Positions 1-10,700 of a stretch of DNA of 64,000 bases are shown in pieces. The notes under the pieces were generated by a model. It was not told the DNA's origin, made no database searches, and was given only the letters and a program-made list of their open reading frames with translations. The DNA is from an uncultured Ignavibacteria bacterium (lineage in GTDB: Bacteria > Bacteroidota > Ignavibacteria > Kapaibacteriales > Kapaibacteriaceae). How positions within the stretch are numbered: the first letter of the stretch is position 1; each line of letters starts with the position of its first letter. Made by a program: the position numbers and the translations under genes. The stretch lies in NCBI GenBank assembly GCA_937870915.1, contig CALMZQ010000219.1, forward strand, positions 1 to 64,000, in the 5' to 3' direction.

Positions 1-2175
1 TATTCGTCGAAGGATCTGCCCCTTCACCTGCTCATTGCCTGTTTCTATTCCGGCCAGGAGGGAAGTTTCTTGCTCTGGACGATGTTGGTTGCTCTGATCG
101 GTGTGTTCCTTACACCGTATGCCCGACGTCACAAGTATGAAGAACCCGTGATGATGTTCTACGGACTCATTCTTACGTTCTTAACATTGCTCTTAGTGGT
201 GAAGAATCCGTTTGCATTCTACTACGAAACGTTTGCAGCAGACGGTATTACGATGGCTGATGTGCCACTCAATGGTAGGGGACTTAACCCTCTCCTCCAT
301 AACGCTTGGATCACCATTCATCCGCCCATCCTCTTCACCGGTTTTGCTTCCATGAGCGTGAGTTTTGCCTTTGCAATGGCTGGACTTGTTCGCAAGGACT
401 ATCACAAATGGATATCCATTGCTCTACCGTGGACGTTGTTTGGTACGGCAGTCCTGGGCTTCGGAATCATGTTGGGTGGATTCTGGGCGTATGAAACTCT
501 TGGATGGGGTGGCTTCTGGGGTTGGGACCCTGTAGAGAACTCATCACTCATTCCATGGCTTGTTACCGTTGCATTGGTTCATGCAATGCTTGTGCAGAAG
601 CGCACGCATGGCCTGGTGAAGACCAATATGATCCTCGCTGTTGCAACATTTGTGATGGTGTTGTATTCAACATTCCTCACGCGTAGCGGTGTGTTGGGTG
701 ATACGTCTGTGCACTCCTTTGTAGACCCAGGCAAGTTTGCCTTCTGGATCCTCTTGCTCTTCATGTTGACCTTCACATCAATCGGTGTGGGAATGGTCCT
801 TGCCAGACGCAAGGATATGAACGTGAACCGAGAGGAGTTTGCTCCTACAACACGTGAATTCATGTTGTCGATAGGCTCTGCATTGATCATGGCCAGCGCC
901 ATCTTCGTAACAGTGGGCACGTCGTGGCCGGTGATCATGGAAGTGATCGGTCAGCCCAAGGTTGCTGTGGCCACGGACTTCTATAACAAGGTCCACCTTG
1001 TTCTTGTACCGGCCGTGCTGATTGTGAATGCTTTGGCGTTGATCGTTCAGTGGCGCGGAACACCCCGACATCTTCTCATTCGGCGTTCTGCGGAAGCAGC
1101 CGTGATCTCATTGGTGTGTACAGGCGGCATGATCGCGCTTGGTGTGCATGAGATAGGGCAGATCATCCTGAGCTTCTCTGCATGGTTCTCATTGGTCGTA
1201 AACATGCGCGTGGGTTGGAGTTTGATCACTCGGTCGTCCACAATGGCCGGCGCATATGTATCGCACACAGGTATTGGCCTCCTCATCTTTGGTGTGATCA
1301 CTACTTCGTCCTACACCGAAACGCACCATGCCATGCTCACACATGGAGTTCCAACCAAGGTTGGCGAGTACACGCTCACCTACCTTGGTAAGGAACAGAT
1401 CGAAAAGCACTTCGTTGATCGTGAAAAGCTACGCTATGATGTACGGATCGAAAAGGATGGTGAATCGCGCGTAGTAGCTCCGGTGTTGTATTGGAGTGAT
1501 TTCAATCAGCGTCAGTCTGCATTCCTAGAACCGGGCATCCGTTGGGGTGTGATGAACGATCTTTATGTGTCTCCCAAGGCAACGGAACGTGAAGATTTAT
1601 TCTTTGGCACAGACATTCAGAAGGGTGCTACGATCACATCACCCATTGATTCCTCAATGAACATCACACTCGATCGTTTCACTATGCCGATGGAAGAAGG
1701 GGCTTCTTCTGACGGTCGGATGCAAATGGCGGCAATGTTGCGCGTAACGATCAACGGCACGGTTCACGATATGAAAGCGCTGACAAAGATCGGGACGGGA
1801 TCCGGCGGGCCAACGTTTGAACCGGTCTGGGCAGATGTTCCCGGAACAACTACATCTATTGGCCTTTCGGAGATCGTTCGTAATAATGACGATCCATCGA
1901 AATCAAAAGGCCGTTTGCAATTCAGAGACACGTCCAAACCGATGAAGACTCCGCGCGAGATCTTCACGGTTGAATTCTCCGTAAAGCCTTTTATCTCTCT
2001 TGTGTGGATCGGTGTGATCACCATGGTAGCCGGTTTCGGCTTCTCCATAGTGCGCTATACTCGTCTACTCAAGCAACGCCCTACGGTGGTCAGAAGCAAG
2101 AACGCACCAGCTTTCAACGCCGAGGTTGAGACTAAACAGGTGCAACCCGCCGATCCGAACGCGGATCAGGCGTAG
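1..2175 (+). CDS. ccmF: Cytochrome c-type biogenesis protein CcmF (5' truncated by window edge)
   Basis: Heme lyase of the system I cytochrome c maturation pathway; it passes heme from CcmE to apocytochrome c at the periplasmic face of the inner membrane. The frame is open from base 1, and the first residues (KDLPLH, then GQEGSFLLW) match the inside of the family, so the true start lies upstream of the window. The tryptophan-rich WWD segment WGGFWGWDPVENSSLIPW lies near nt 504-560, and conserved histidines occur in ITIHPP and ALVHAM. Many hydrophobic helices follow, then a periplasmic part (about nt 1330-1970) and a last helix near nt 1987-2055. The 3' end overlaps the convergent RluE-like gene by 111 bp. 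Family assignment is firm. Confidence 0.95.
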   Translation, partial: YSSKDLPLHLLIACFYSGQEGSFLLWTMLVALIGVFLTPYARRHKYEEPVMMFYGLILTFLTLLLVVKNPFAFYYETFAADGITMADVPLNGRGLNPLLHNAWITIHPPILFTGFASMSVSFAFAMAGLVRKDYHKWISIALPWTLFGTAVLGFGIMLGGFWAYETLGWGGFWGWDPVENSSLIPWLVTVALVHAMLVQKRTHGLVKTNMILAVATFVMVLYSTFLTRSGVLGDTSVHSFVDPGKFAFWILLLFMLTFTSIGVGMVLARRKDMNVNREEFAPTTREFMLSIGSALIMASAIFVTVGTSWPVIMEVIGQPKVAVATDFYNKVHLVLVPAVLIVNALALIVQWRGTPRHLLIRRSAEAAVISLVCTGGMIALGVHEIGQIILSFSAWFSLVVNMRVGWSLITRSSTMAGAYVSHTGIGLLIFGVITTSSYTETHHAMLTHGVPTKVGEYTLTYLGKEQIEKHFVDREKLRYDVRIEKDGESRVVAPVLYWSDFNQRQSAFLEPGIRWGVMNDLYVSPKATEREDLFFGTDIQKGATITSPIDSSMNITLDRFTMPMEEGASSDGRMQMAAMLRVTINGTVHDMKALTKIGTGSGGPTFEPVWADVPGTTTSIGLSEIVRNNDDPSKSKGRLQFRDTSKPMKTPREIFTVEFSVKPFISLVWIGVITMVAGFGFSIVRYTRLLKQRPTVVRSKNAPAFNAEVETKQVQPADPNADQA

Positions 2176-2637
2176 AGTAGGAAACCCCGCTGCCGCGGTC
2201 ATGCGACGGACTTGACGGTTCTTACCTTCGGTCAACGTTAAGGCGATCCACGTGTCGGGGATGTTCCTGCGTACCCGAATAGGGGGCAGGCGATCTTCGA
2301 TCGCCGGTTGCGGGTGGAGCACCTCCACGGTACAAGGCAACGTGCGCCGTCCCTTGATCATCACACCGTCCTCTAGGACCGCCAATGTCTCCATCGTTGG
2401 CACACCCTCCACCTGCACCCAATAGGTGCGTTCATGCGCAGCATCTGGTTCAAGTAGGTAGGTAGGAAGCCCCTTTTCATCACTAAGGATCAAAAGTCCT
2501 TCACTATCCGCGTCGAGTCTCCCTACAGGATACACGTTCTCAGGAAAGCCAATCTCAGCCAGGGTCCTGTAAGAACTGCCTGGCTCTGGAGTGAACTGCG
2601 AGAGCATGCCATACGGTTTGTTGAAGGCGATGATCAT
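2065..2637 (-). CDS. rluE: RluE-like 23S rRNA pseudouridine synthase (RsuA/RluE family)
   Basis: Isomerises a specific uridine in 23S rRNA to pseudouridine. The catalytic motif GRLDADSEGLLIL is present with the presumed nucleophile at Asp42, and EGKNRQVRRM, typical of the RsuA/RluB/E/F branch, lies near the C-terminus. At 190 residues it has no N-terminal S4 domain, as in RluE. Its start overlaps the stop of the upstream secreted-protein gene by 4 bp (ATGA), so translation is probably coupled. The last 111 bp overlap the 3' end of ccmF on the other strand; both proteins look complete to their ends, so the overlap seems genuine. RluE rather than RluB/F is inferred from length. Confidence 0.88.
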   Translation of the reverse strand: MIIAFNKPYGMLSQFTPEPGSSYRTLAEIGFPENVYPVGRLDADSEGLLILSDEKGLPTYLLEPDAAHERTYWVQVEGVPTMETLAVLEDGVMIKGRRTLPCTVEVLHPQPAIEDRLPPIRVRRNIPDTWIALTLTEGKNRQVRRMTAAAGFPTLRLIRVRIGGLHLFSLNLGVESWCVLASDHRRALLE

Positions 2638-4625
2638 CGGCGGTAGTAGACTCCGGGTGGAAGGCCGTCTAATGTTGATCCAACGTATCGACCGCGTATA
2701 TCATAGTAGCGAAGACTGTGACGTGGAGCAGTCGGGGGCTGGGGATCAAATAGACGTGGCAGCTGCTCGAGGCAGACACCTTCTGTCACAACTCTGCCGT
2801 CGATGATCGTTGTTCTTACATCAATAGTATCACCGGCACCACTGGTCCAGATGATGTCCGTCAATGTTGAGCGCGTAACCGTGTCTCTGCCTAACGTGTG
2901 CCAACCAGGAACAATACAGATCGTGTCACCAACCCTCAACGTATCGAAGGCCAGGGTGAACGGGACGTCACCACGGAGCGTTACGGGATCACTCAGTGTT
3001 GACGTTGCAGGAACAAAGGTTGAGAGATCTAGTTCAAGTGAGCCCGCCAATTGAACAACACCCGAGAGCTGGAAGTTTGCAACGTTGTCAATGCTATCAA
3101 CAATGGCAGTTACGGTATCTGCATCACCCGGAAAACCCTTCACATCAAGCACGCGGAGAAATACAGTAGGGATATAGAGACGCTCGAAAGCCATCCCACC
3201 TGTATATCCGTATGATTCAGCAGGACCGTATCCGTAGACACAGATTCCAAATGCGCTGTCGCACAAGACTTCGTGTGGTCCGGCTGACACATTGAAATGT
3301 ACATAACCATACGTAGTGCCCACAATGGATGTAGCGGCGGGGGAAGGGGCTCCATCAAGCGTTAGGGAGGCCACAGCCACCATTGGCACAACACAGGTTA
3401 TCTGATGCTGCTTGAAGACTGGAGTGCCTGTAACCTGCGGCTCGGCATTTGCCACGCGATACCCGGTAAGGTATTGTTCCACTGGAGGCATCATGATCAA
3501 AGAAGGATCACCCGAATAGCGTGAACCTCCTGGTCTATTGGCAGAACGGTCGATGATCGTTACGAGAACAGGTTGGGTGGATACTACGTCAAGGGCCGTT
3601 GTCAATTGAACATCACGAAAGGCTCCTGCACCGAGAACAAATGGTGACTGTCCATTTACCTGAACCGATGTGTTGTTCACCTCAGCAACAATTCGGCACA
3701 CGGGTACATCGTTGGGTCCTGACGACTGAAAGTCGATTGTTCTACGTAGTGGCGGTGCGATGATGCGTTTACCCCACGTATCAGTGCTTGGCAGCTGTTC
3801 AACGAGGCAATCTCGAGATGCTCGTTCAGTGAGGATTGGGACTTGGGCGCGATAATGTGATGAGAGCAGCGCAATGGGTTTTGTGCTTGTGATCTTTGTA
3901 CCTGTTAGATCGTCGTTCTGCTGTGTTGCCGTTACACGGGCTTGGACCAGATAGCTTTGTCCACGTTGAAGTTGTACAGTGCGTCTCGGTCCGGTTGCAA
4001 CAGATGATTGTGAAACGCTCAAGTCAATTGTCACGTCGGTGTTGTCTTCGGAGGCAACAACAACAAACTGGCTCGGATACGCTTCTGAGAAGCGGTAGAT
4101 GGGGTTGCCGAGAAACGATGACGTGTCAGCAACAGCAGTTGACGCGTAGGTAGATACTCGATACGACGTACCGAGGGCATCAGTCGGCAACGACATCCAT
4201 GCATCACTCGTATTCACATCACGCAACACGGCGTATACCGTAACATCCGTTGTTGTAGTGACGTGGATACTCATTGGCATTGCCTTTTCGCAGTCTGCCG
4301 TAGATCCATTGGGCCCGGCCACACCTCGAAGTTCATATTGAGACGTAGCATACCGGGTTTCCCACATTGCAGCGCCGGGGACGGTAAACGTGCGGACATC
4401 AACCGAGCCATCACGAGCTCGTGCTTCGATACGAACGTCGGTTCTCGCGTCGCAGTTCAGAAATATCGAGAGGAATGATGACGTTGAGTCGCCTTGGCCA
4501 TGGTCGTTCGGCGGCACTGCTAACCAAAAGTCATTGCCCCGGCTGTCTCGAAGACCTTGTGCACTCGCAACATCAATGTCAAGAGCACAAAAAATCGTGA
4601 GAATGATGATCAGTCGGTAGGCCAT
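2634..4625 (-). CDS. Secreted IgGFc-binding-like protein
   Basis: Exported cell-surface or extracellular protein of unknown role. I chose the ATG at 4625 because it starts directly at a signal peptide (MAYRLIIILTIF, cleavage after ASA-Q); another ATG lies at 4646. The mature N-terminus has NDFWLAVPPND and a long run of beta-rich repeats like the IgGFc-binding N-terminal domain family, common in FCB-group secreted proteins. The C-terminus (YYDIRGRYVGSTLDGLPPGVYY) resembles the end of a T9SS sorting domain but is short. The gene overlaps the upstream glycosyltransferase by 16 bp and the downstream pseudouridine synthase by 4 bp, so it sits inside an operon. Domain assignment is by motif; ligand binding is not shown. 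Confidence 0.75.
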   Translation of the reverse strand: MAYRLIIILTIFCALDIDVASAQGLRDSRGNDFWLAVPPNDHGQGDSTSSFLSIFLNCDARTDVRIEARARDGSVDVRTFTVPGAAMWETRYATSQYELRGVAGPNGSTADCEKAMPMSIHVTTTTDVTVYAVLRDVNTSDAWMSLPTDALGTSYRVSTYASTAVADTSSFLGNPIYRFSEAYPSQFVVVASEDNTDVTIDLSVSQSSVATGPRRTVQLQRGQSYLVQARVTATQQNDDLTGTKITSTKPIALLSSHYRAQVPILTERASRDCLVEQLPSTDTWGKRIIAPPLRRTIDFQSSGPNDVPVCRIVAEVNNTSVQVNGQSPFVLGAGAFRDVQLTTALDVVSTQPVLVTIIDRSANRPGGSRYSGDPSLIMMPPVEQYLTGYRVANAEPQVTGTPVFKQHQITCVVPMVAVASLTLDGAPSPAATSIVGTTYGYVHFNVSAGPHEVLCDSAFGICVYGYGPAESYGYTGGMAFERLYIPTVFLRVLDVKGFPGDADTVTAIVDSIDNVANFQLSGVVQLAGSLELDLSTFVPATSTLSDPVTLRGDVPFTLAFDTLRVGDTICIVPGWHTLGRDTVTRSTLTDIIWTSGAGDTIDVRTTIIDGRVVTEGVCLEQLPRLFDPQPPTAPRHSLRYYDIRGRYVGSTLDGLPPGVYYRR

Positions 4626-5728
4626 GATGCGATCGTTTGTTCGCAAAGCGCTAGCATCTCGCGTGCACTACGCTCCCATGTGAATGATGATGCCCAGTGC
4701 ACAGCCCCCTCACTGAGACGGGAACGCAGATCTTCATCTTGTAGAACACGAATGATATTCTCTGCAAGATTCCCGAGATCTCCGTATGGATACAAAAGTC
4801 CGGAAACACCATTGCTCACTGAATCTCTGAGTCCCGGTACGTCGGCACTGATCACCGGTGTTCCGCAGGCATTGGCTTCCATGTTCGTGATGCCCCATCC
4901 CTCCTTGATCGAAGGATTCACAACAACATGAGCCTTACTTAGGAACTCAATCTTGTCGTCTCCGGAGACCCATCCACGGAATGTTACTGACTCTTGGAGT
5001 CCAGAAGTTCGAACAAGATCCTCAAGGAGCGGTAGATCATCGCCGCGACCAATGATCTGGAGCTGAGCCTGAGGTATGCGCTGTAGGACGATTTTGAATG
5101 CTTGTACGACGTGGTCTACGGACTTGTATCGCTTGAGCCGACCAAAGTACACCACCGTTGGTACTGTTGCCTTCTCACACACATGCATGGGAAACTCCGA
5201 TGGCTCAATGCCATTGTAGATCACATGCAAGTTGGTAGGGGGCAGACCAAGCGCGATACATTCCTTTTTTGTGCTTTCCGATACAACGGATATTGGTGTA
5301 GTACCATAGACGCGTGGAATACGTCGTTCAAAGAGGGAGACGTAGGCTGCGGAAAGTCTACCAACCTCGTTGATTAGGCTATCGCCAAAGAGGTGATGGA
5401 TGATACCAACAATCGGACGTTTGATGTAGAGGGGAGACATGAACGGGATCTTGTTGATGTCATCAATGACCACATCTACATCTAATGCGCGGCCTTCATT
5501 CCGCCACCAAAGCGGAACAGAATAATTGAACGTGGACCGAGACCCTCGGCGGATCACCTGGATACCGTCGAGGATCTCACGATCCGGAGCCCCTTCAAAA
5601 CCACAGGACAAGAGAGTGACGGAATGTCCCATCCGAGCAATACGTCCAAAGATCTCGTGCAGATGAGTCTCGGCGCCTCCAGCCTGCGGATGTTTTCTGT
5701 CCTGCCAGTTGAGAATGAGCAATCGCAT
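4610..5728 (-). CDS. GT4-family glycosyltransferase
   Basis: Probable retaining glycosyltransferase of the GT-B fold that moves a sugar from a nucleotide-sugar donor to a glycan or lipid. The N-terminal domain begins MRLLILNWQDRKHPQAGGAE, with the GGAE acceptor-side loop of the family. The C-terminal domain has VVYFGRLKRYK, LQIIGRGDDLPLL and the donor-binding motif KEGWGITNMEANACGTP with its paired glutamates. At 372 residues the length is normal. Its ATG shares one base with the stop codon of the upstream OmpA gene (TAATG), so translation is likely coupled. The location among surface proteins suggests surface glycan synthesis or glycosylation of secreted proteins, but this is inference from context. 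Confidence 0.88.
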   Translation of the reverse strand: MRLLILNWQDRKHPQAGGAETHLHEIFGRIARMGHSVTLLSCGFEGAPDREILDGIQVIRRGSRSTFNYSVPLWWRNEGRALDVDVVIDDINKIPFMSPLYIKRPIVGIIHHLFGDSLINEVGRLSAAYVSLFERRIPRVYGTTPISVVSESTKKECIALGLPPTNLHVIYNGIEPSEFPMHVCEKATVPTVVYFGRLKRYKSVDHVVQAFKIVLQRIPQAQLQIIGRGDDLPLLEDLVRTSGLQESVTFRGWVSGDDKIEFLSKAHVVVNPSIKEGWGITNMEANACGTPVISADVPGLRDSVSNGVSGLLYPYGDLGNLAENIIRVLQDEDLRSRLSEGAVHWASSFTWERSAREMLALCEQTIASWPTD

Positions 5729-7773
5729 TATCGGCGCGGCGTCTCCACCTGAACTTCAACCGTCCGCGAATAGAACCGGCCTTCCGGTGTTGTATTGTCA
5801 TACAGCGGTAGACGTTCTCCAAGACCGGTCACTGATGCATTCGAAAGTCCAAGTGCATTTGCTACCGAACGAGCGCGCTGTTCGCTCAACCGTTGATTAT
5901 AGTCGTCGGCACCTGAACGGTCCGTATACCCAACGATCTTTACCTGCGCATTCGGGTCGATTCTGCCCTTGATGCTATTAACAATCGTTTGATTTTCCGT
6001 CGACAGTTCGGCCTTATCAAAAGCAAAGAGGATGAGCGAGTACCGATCGATGGTTTTGTCTACACCACCGGAACGTTTCTTATCCTCGAGTGTCACCTCG
6101 CTGACTTGAATGACCTTTGTTTCCGACGGTACGATGTTGCCTGTTGAATCTTGCACAACAAGCATGTATTCGAGGTTGCGTGTGCCTCGTGGGATCACAC
6201 CACTTTGTTCAGACATACGCCAGTCTACCGATGCCGGAATTGGATCGCCAGCATGGAAGGTGCGAATGATGCGGTCGTCTTCAGATACGAATACCGTCCA
6301 CGAAGAGATCGGCACACGCGGATCAATGGTTGGCATAAAACGCATTCCGGCAGGTTCAAAGACACGCATAGTGTCATTGGACATAACAGGAGCAAGGATG
6401 GTAGCGTCAGAGGAAGAGATCTCTACACGTCGGTTTTCTTCGCGTCCATCGGCTTCATTAACATTGGAGGGGGCTGCGGGGAGTCCACGCGATTCAATGG
6501 AAATACGCGAAGAACTGATTCCCCACGTGTCCACGAGGTAGGATTTAACGGTTGCTGCACGTTGGCCCGAGAGGTCGCCGGCTGCCTTGTCTTCGGAGTC
6601 GTCCGTACACCCTGTAAGAGTAATCGTGGCCGACTCATTATCCGTCATCCTCTTGCCAATGATGTTGAGCATCTGGCGATACGTAACCATTGCATCGAGG
6701 TTGTAGAAGTTGTCAAGCGAATATTCGTCCACCTGCCCCTGACCGATCTGACGATATCGAGCCGGGAGGGCCGCGGAATTGTTGTCGAAGAACACGTATG
6801 GCAGGATCGGCCGTACACGTGTAGATGCAAACTCTTCGATCTTCACACCTTGTGTAGAACTTGTGCGGCCTTCTTCGGTGATGCCAGTAGAGGTGATATT
6901 GGCGACAAAGGCAACACCCGGAGCCCCTTTCACAGGGAGAGGTGTGCGGCGTGCTACATCATAGAGCTGATATTCATCGAGTGAATCTTCTACATCAGGC
7001 GGTACAAAGGTAAGTGCAAGTCCGGCACGGATATGTTGCACCTTCCACGAAACATCCTTTACGATATCGAACGGGGAGAGTGTGAAGAGCACTTCCGGAC
7101 TCAGAAACATTGTACGAGCTGCGTTCAGTGGCAGGTCATAGGATGCACCGATAGTTAACCCTAGTGCCAGAGCGTTTACACCCTCGATATCACCACTGAC
7201 GGCGTTACGCGTGCGACGTCCAGTTTCAAAGGTCGCATTCGTCGGATGAACCAAGGTCTCAGATTGCTCGTAGGTAGCTGTTACCCGGTAGCCAGCCATG
7301 ATCCCGGCACGGAGAGAGAGATCTGGTGTGAGACGATAACCGATCATGGGTTCTACGCTTATCTGCGTAAAAGAACCATTGAGATCATGCTGGATCTCTG
7401 CGTTTGTTGTTGTGCCGTCGCCAAGCACTGTTGGAAGGGTTTGCGAGGCTGTCATGTCTACCGAATACATTCCATAATGCATTCGCAGATCAAGCAACCA
7501 GGTTGGATCGATCGGTGCAACGTAGATAATGCCACCAAAGAATCCGATTCCAGATCCGCCCGTGAATTCGGGACAGCAGTTTGGTACATCCGGAAGTCGC
7601 GAAAACGAGGCACCGAAGATGTCGTAAGAAACATCACCAAAAATGCCGATCCGCGGTTTGTCTGTTGCGGCAGTGCCCTGTGCAAACGTGATCACACCGG
7701 GCATGAAGAGGAGAAGAGCTGCAATGAGAGTATTGCGCATGCTGCGAGATAGTAGGTTCATGTTCGGAGTCAT
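5728..7773 (-). CDS. OmpA-family outer membrane protein with two OmpA-like domains
   Basis: Likely outer-membrane protein that anchors to peptidoglycan. A signal peptide (hydrophobic LIAALLLFMPGVITFAQ) is followed by an N-terminal beta-barrel-like region with the motif NCCPEFTGGSG. Two OmpA-like domains follow: one starting at YVFFDNNSA and a C-terminal one with LILFAFDKAEL, GYTDRSGADDYNQRLSEQRA and the conserved Asp/Arg pair for diaminopimelate binding. The domain order and the CCPEFTGGSG motif recur in the protein at 12207-14216, so the two are paralogues. Both ends form TAATG junctions with the neighbours, giving a tight vWA protein-OmpA-GT4 operon. An inner ATG (MRNTLIAAL) is an alternative start. 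Confidence 0.85.
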   Translation of the reverse strand: MTPNMNLLSRSMRNTLIAALLLFMPGVITFAQGTAATDKPRIGIFGDVSYDIFGASFSRLPDVPNCCPEFTGGSGIGFFGGIIYVAPIDPTWLLDLRMHYGMYSVDMTASQTLPTVLGDGTTTNAEIQHDLNGSFTQISVEPMIGYRLTPDLSLRAGIMAGYRVTATYEQSETLVHPTNATFETGRRTRNAVSGDIEGVNALALGLTIGASYDLPLNAARTMFLSPEVLFTLSPFDIVKDVSWKVQHIRAGLALTFVPPDVEDSLDEYQLYDVARRTPLPVKGAPGVAFVANITSTGITEEGRTSSTQGVKIEEFASTRVRPILPYVFFDNNSAALPARYRQIGQGQVDEYSLDNFYNLDAMVTYRQMLNIIGKRMTDNESATITLTGCTDDSEDKAAGDLSGQRAATVKSYLVDTWGISSSRISIESRGLPAAPSNVNEADGREENRRVEISSSDATILAPVMSNDTMRVFEPAGMRFMPTIDPRVPISSWTVFVSEDDRIIRTFHAGDPIPASVDWRMSEQSGVIPRGTRNLEYMLVVQDSTGNIVPSETKVIQVSEVTLEDKKRSGGVDKTIDRYSLILFAFDKAELSTENQTIVNSIKGRIDPNAQVKIVGYTDRSGADDYNQRLSEQRARSVANALGLSNASVTGLGERLPLYDNTTPEGRFYSRTVEVQVETPRR

Positions 7774-10700
7774 TAGCGCACCACCTCGATTCTTTCTACG
7801 ATGCGTTGGGATGGAGTTGTAAGAATGAGGAAGTACGAACCATTTGGAATCGTCGTGAGATCGAGCGGGATGAACCAGGAGCCCCCTTGCATTACTCGGT
7901 CGGCAACTGTTCGTACAACACGACCTGTGAGATCTACCAGATCAACTGACGTTCGGCCTGCTTCCACGGTTGTTACAACGGCTGTTGTAGAGCCCGTGGC
8001 AGGCAATGGAGCAACACGAATGCCTGCGGCTTGCTGTGTTAGCTCGATAAGGCGAGGTCCACCTTCGCGACAGATGTCCGTTATCAACACTTCGCCATCA
8101 TGCGTGCGGATCTGAAGTGTATCTGTGAGGATGAGCGAGTCGATGTGGATCACTGACGATGTATCATTACCCCACGACGTACGGAAACGAAGCGTTGTTG
8201 CCAACGAATCTGTTGTTGGTATCGGAATCATCACTGCGATCTCTCGCATTCCATCGGAACGGAATGTCCCCAATGGAGTGGATCCGGTTGGAGTAAGGAT
8301 GGTTCCATTCACAAGAAGACGTGCATCGAGCTGCGTAACGGATGTCCGATCGAAGTTCACCTTATTGCTGATATAGATCGGCACATCGATCTCTTGTCCG
8401 ATCGCGGCATTGACACGAGCGATTCGGAGATCAGCGCCGATATAACTCTTCACCGTTGCGATCATGCGAAGGGGCTCTGCAGTTCCGCAAACGGAATCAA
8501 CAAAGGTGTAGGTTTCATCATAGACGGTGCCGGCTGTACCACCAAGGAATCGGATGGTCATGTCTGATTGCTGGCCCGGCTGAGTAACCTCAGGTGTGAT
8601 GTTCTCAATGCGGAATTGGCCAACAACGATCGACGTCTTTGGCCAACGTAGTGCCACTGTACCGGTGTTGAGCAGAAGGAGACGCTCGATCGACTCTTGA
8701 CCTTCATTGATGTTGTTGAAGTTCACTGTTGGACGTGAGAGCTCAAAACCAACGGAATCGCGACGGGCGGAGATGGGAACAACGCTTCGACCATTTACAG
8801 CATTAACGGCACTCGAAGAGATCACAACCTTAGCATCCTTAGGACCGTTCTGCGTAGGGTTAAAGGTCACATTCAGCGTGATCTGCTTTGTTGGATCGAT
8901 CTGAATCGGATAAGCCGATGGTGCGGTAACGGTGAACTCGCTTGCATTAGCCCCTTCCACACCTGCACTAAAGACTTGCAGTTGTGTGTTGCCATAGTTT
9001 GAAACAGTGATCGTTTGTGTGCTTGTTGGATCTGCGCAACGATCGGTGGGGAAGAGAATGGTTGCCGTTGTAGCTATCCGACCATCACCGGTTCCTTCGC
9101 CATAGAGACGAACACGGAATGGCGCACCACCCTGTATATCGAGAACAAGGTCTGCAGCAAATCTTCCAAAATCCGTCGGCTCAAATCGGACTTGGAGCTG
9201 TTTCTGTTGTCCTGGTGCAACGGTGAAGTTTCCACCACCAGCCTGAATGGAAAACTGACTTGATTGTGGGCCCGTGAGGGTTGTGGTGGTAACAGTTACC
9301 GGTTGTGTTGCCGTAGATGGAACGCGGAAGGTAATGACGGTATCAACAATGGCTTGATTGGCCACCCTACGTCCGTAATCAACAACGATCGGTGCAACAA
9401 AGGTTGGGTTCACTCCATTACCCGTTACACGAACACGCACCGTACCTGTGCCGGTTACCACATCCACATCAGCCGAACGTGGACCAAGCTGTGTTGGTAC
9501 AAAGGAGATATCAAGTGAAAGGGGCGATCCTGCTGTGATCTGATCCGGAAGGGTTGTTGTTACCAGACCAAAGTCGGTTACGTCTCCGCTCACGAAGGAT
9601 GCTCCAATGATCTTCAATGGAGCTGAGCCAACGGCAGTAACGGCATTGGCTACCTTGTCAGTGCCAGAGCCCAGTGCAACGTTGCCCATATCGATCGACG
9701 TGGCCGTTGCGGTTGCACCAAGGATTCGGAAGTTCTGATCGGAGGCGTCAGAGATAGACCCGATACCGTCCAAGGTCCAGACACGGGCCGTGAAGTCCAG
9801 TGATGCAGATGCTACACGTTTGCCATTCGGCGAATACACGGCACTGAAGATCTGCCCCTCATGTCCGGCAAGTGAAGATTGTAGAGCAAGGGTGTTTGCA
9901 TCGTAGATCTTTACAGTTCCGTCACCGCCCGAGGAAAGGAGGCCGGTTCCATCGGGTGAATAGTCGAGCCCAAGAATTGGTGCAATCACAGCCTGTGCCG
10001 TGCCGATCTGCGTTCCAGTTGCAGCATTGAATGTGGCAACGATGTAGTCCGTTCCACCGGTAGCCACACGGGTGGCTGCATTGTTGAGCGCAATGGAATA
10101 GATCTCACCAGAACGACCGCCAGATTCCAACGTCGCAGAGACCTCAAGGGTACTTGCATTGCGGATGGTGGCTGTCGTTCCTTCGGCAACGGCGATAACG
10201 GTACCATTGGCTGCCATGTCGATGTCATACACCGGACCGGTAGTGACAACTTTGACGGTCTCCGTGGACCACGTAGTGGTGGACACAACAGTGATGCTGC
10301 GGCGAGATCCGATGAAGAGTCTTCTACCATCTGGTGAGAACGCTACCGAGAATGCTTCGCCATCCATGGGAATGGTAGCGATGCGATTGCCGGTGGTGTA
10401 GTCCCAAACACGAACAGAACCATCAAAGCTGGCCGATGCAACGTTTGTGGTGTTTGGCATCACGGCGAGTGCCCAAACCCAGTTTCCATGGACGCCAACA
10501 AGACGGTCTTGTGTACCGTTGAAGGCGTTCCAAAGTCGAACCGTTCCGTCGTGACCTCCGGTGATCACCTTTTGTCCGTCTTCCGTAAAGACGGCAGCAT
10601 AAAGCGGTTGATCTGACCCTTTGAGTTCGACTATGTTGTCGGGATCAACAACTGTGCGCGAGACGCGAATGCGGCAGTTATCAGAGACTGTTGGTCCTGG

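Noticed and set aside
6151-6984. Long plus-strand frame opposite the OmpA gene
   Set aside because: Cys/His/Arg-rich, no motif, fully inside a well-supported minus-strand gene.
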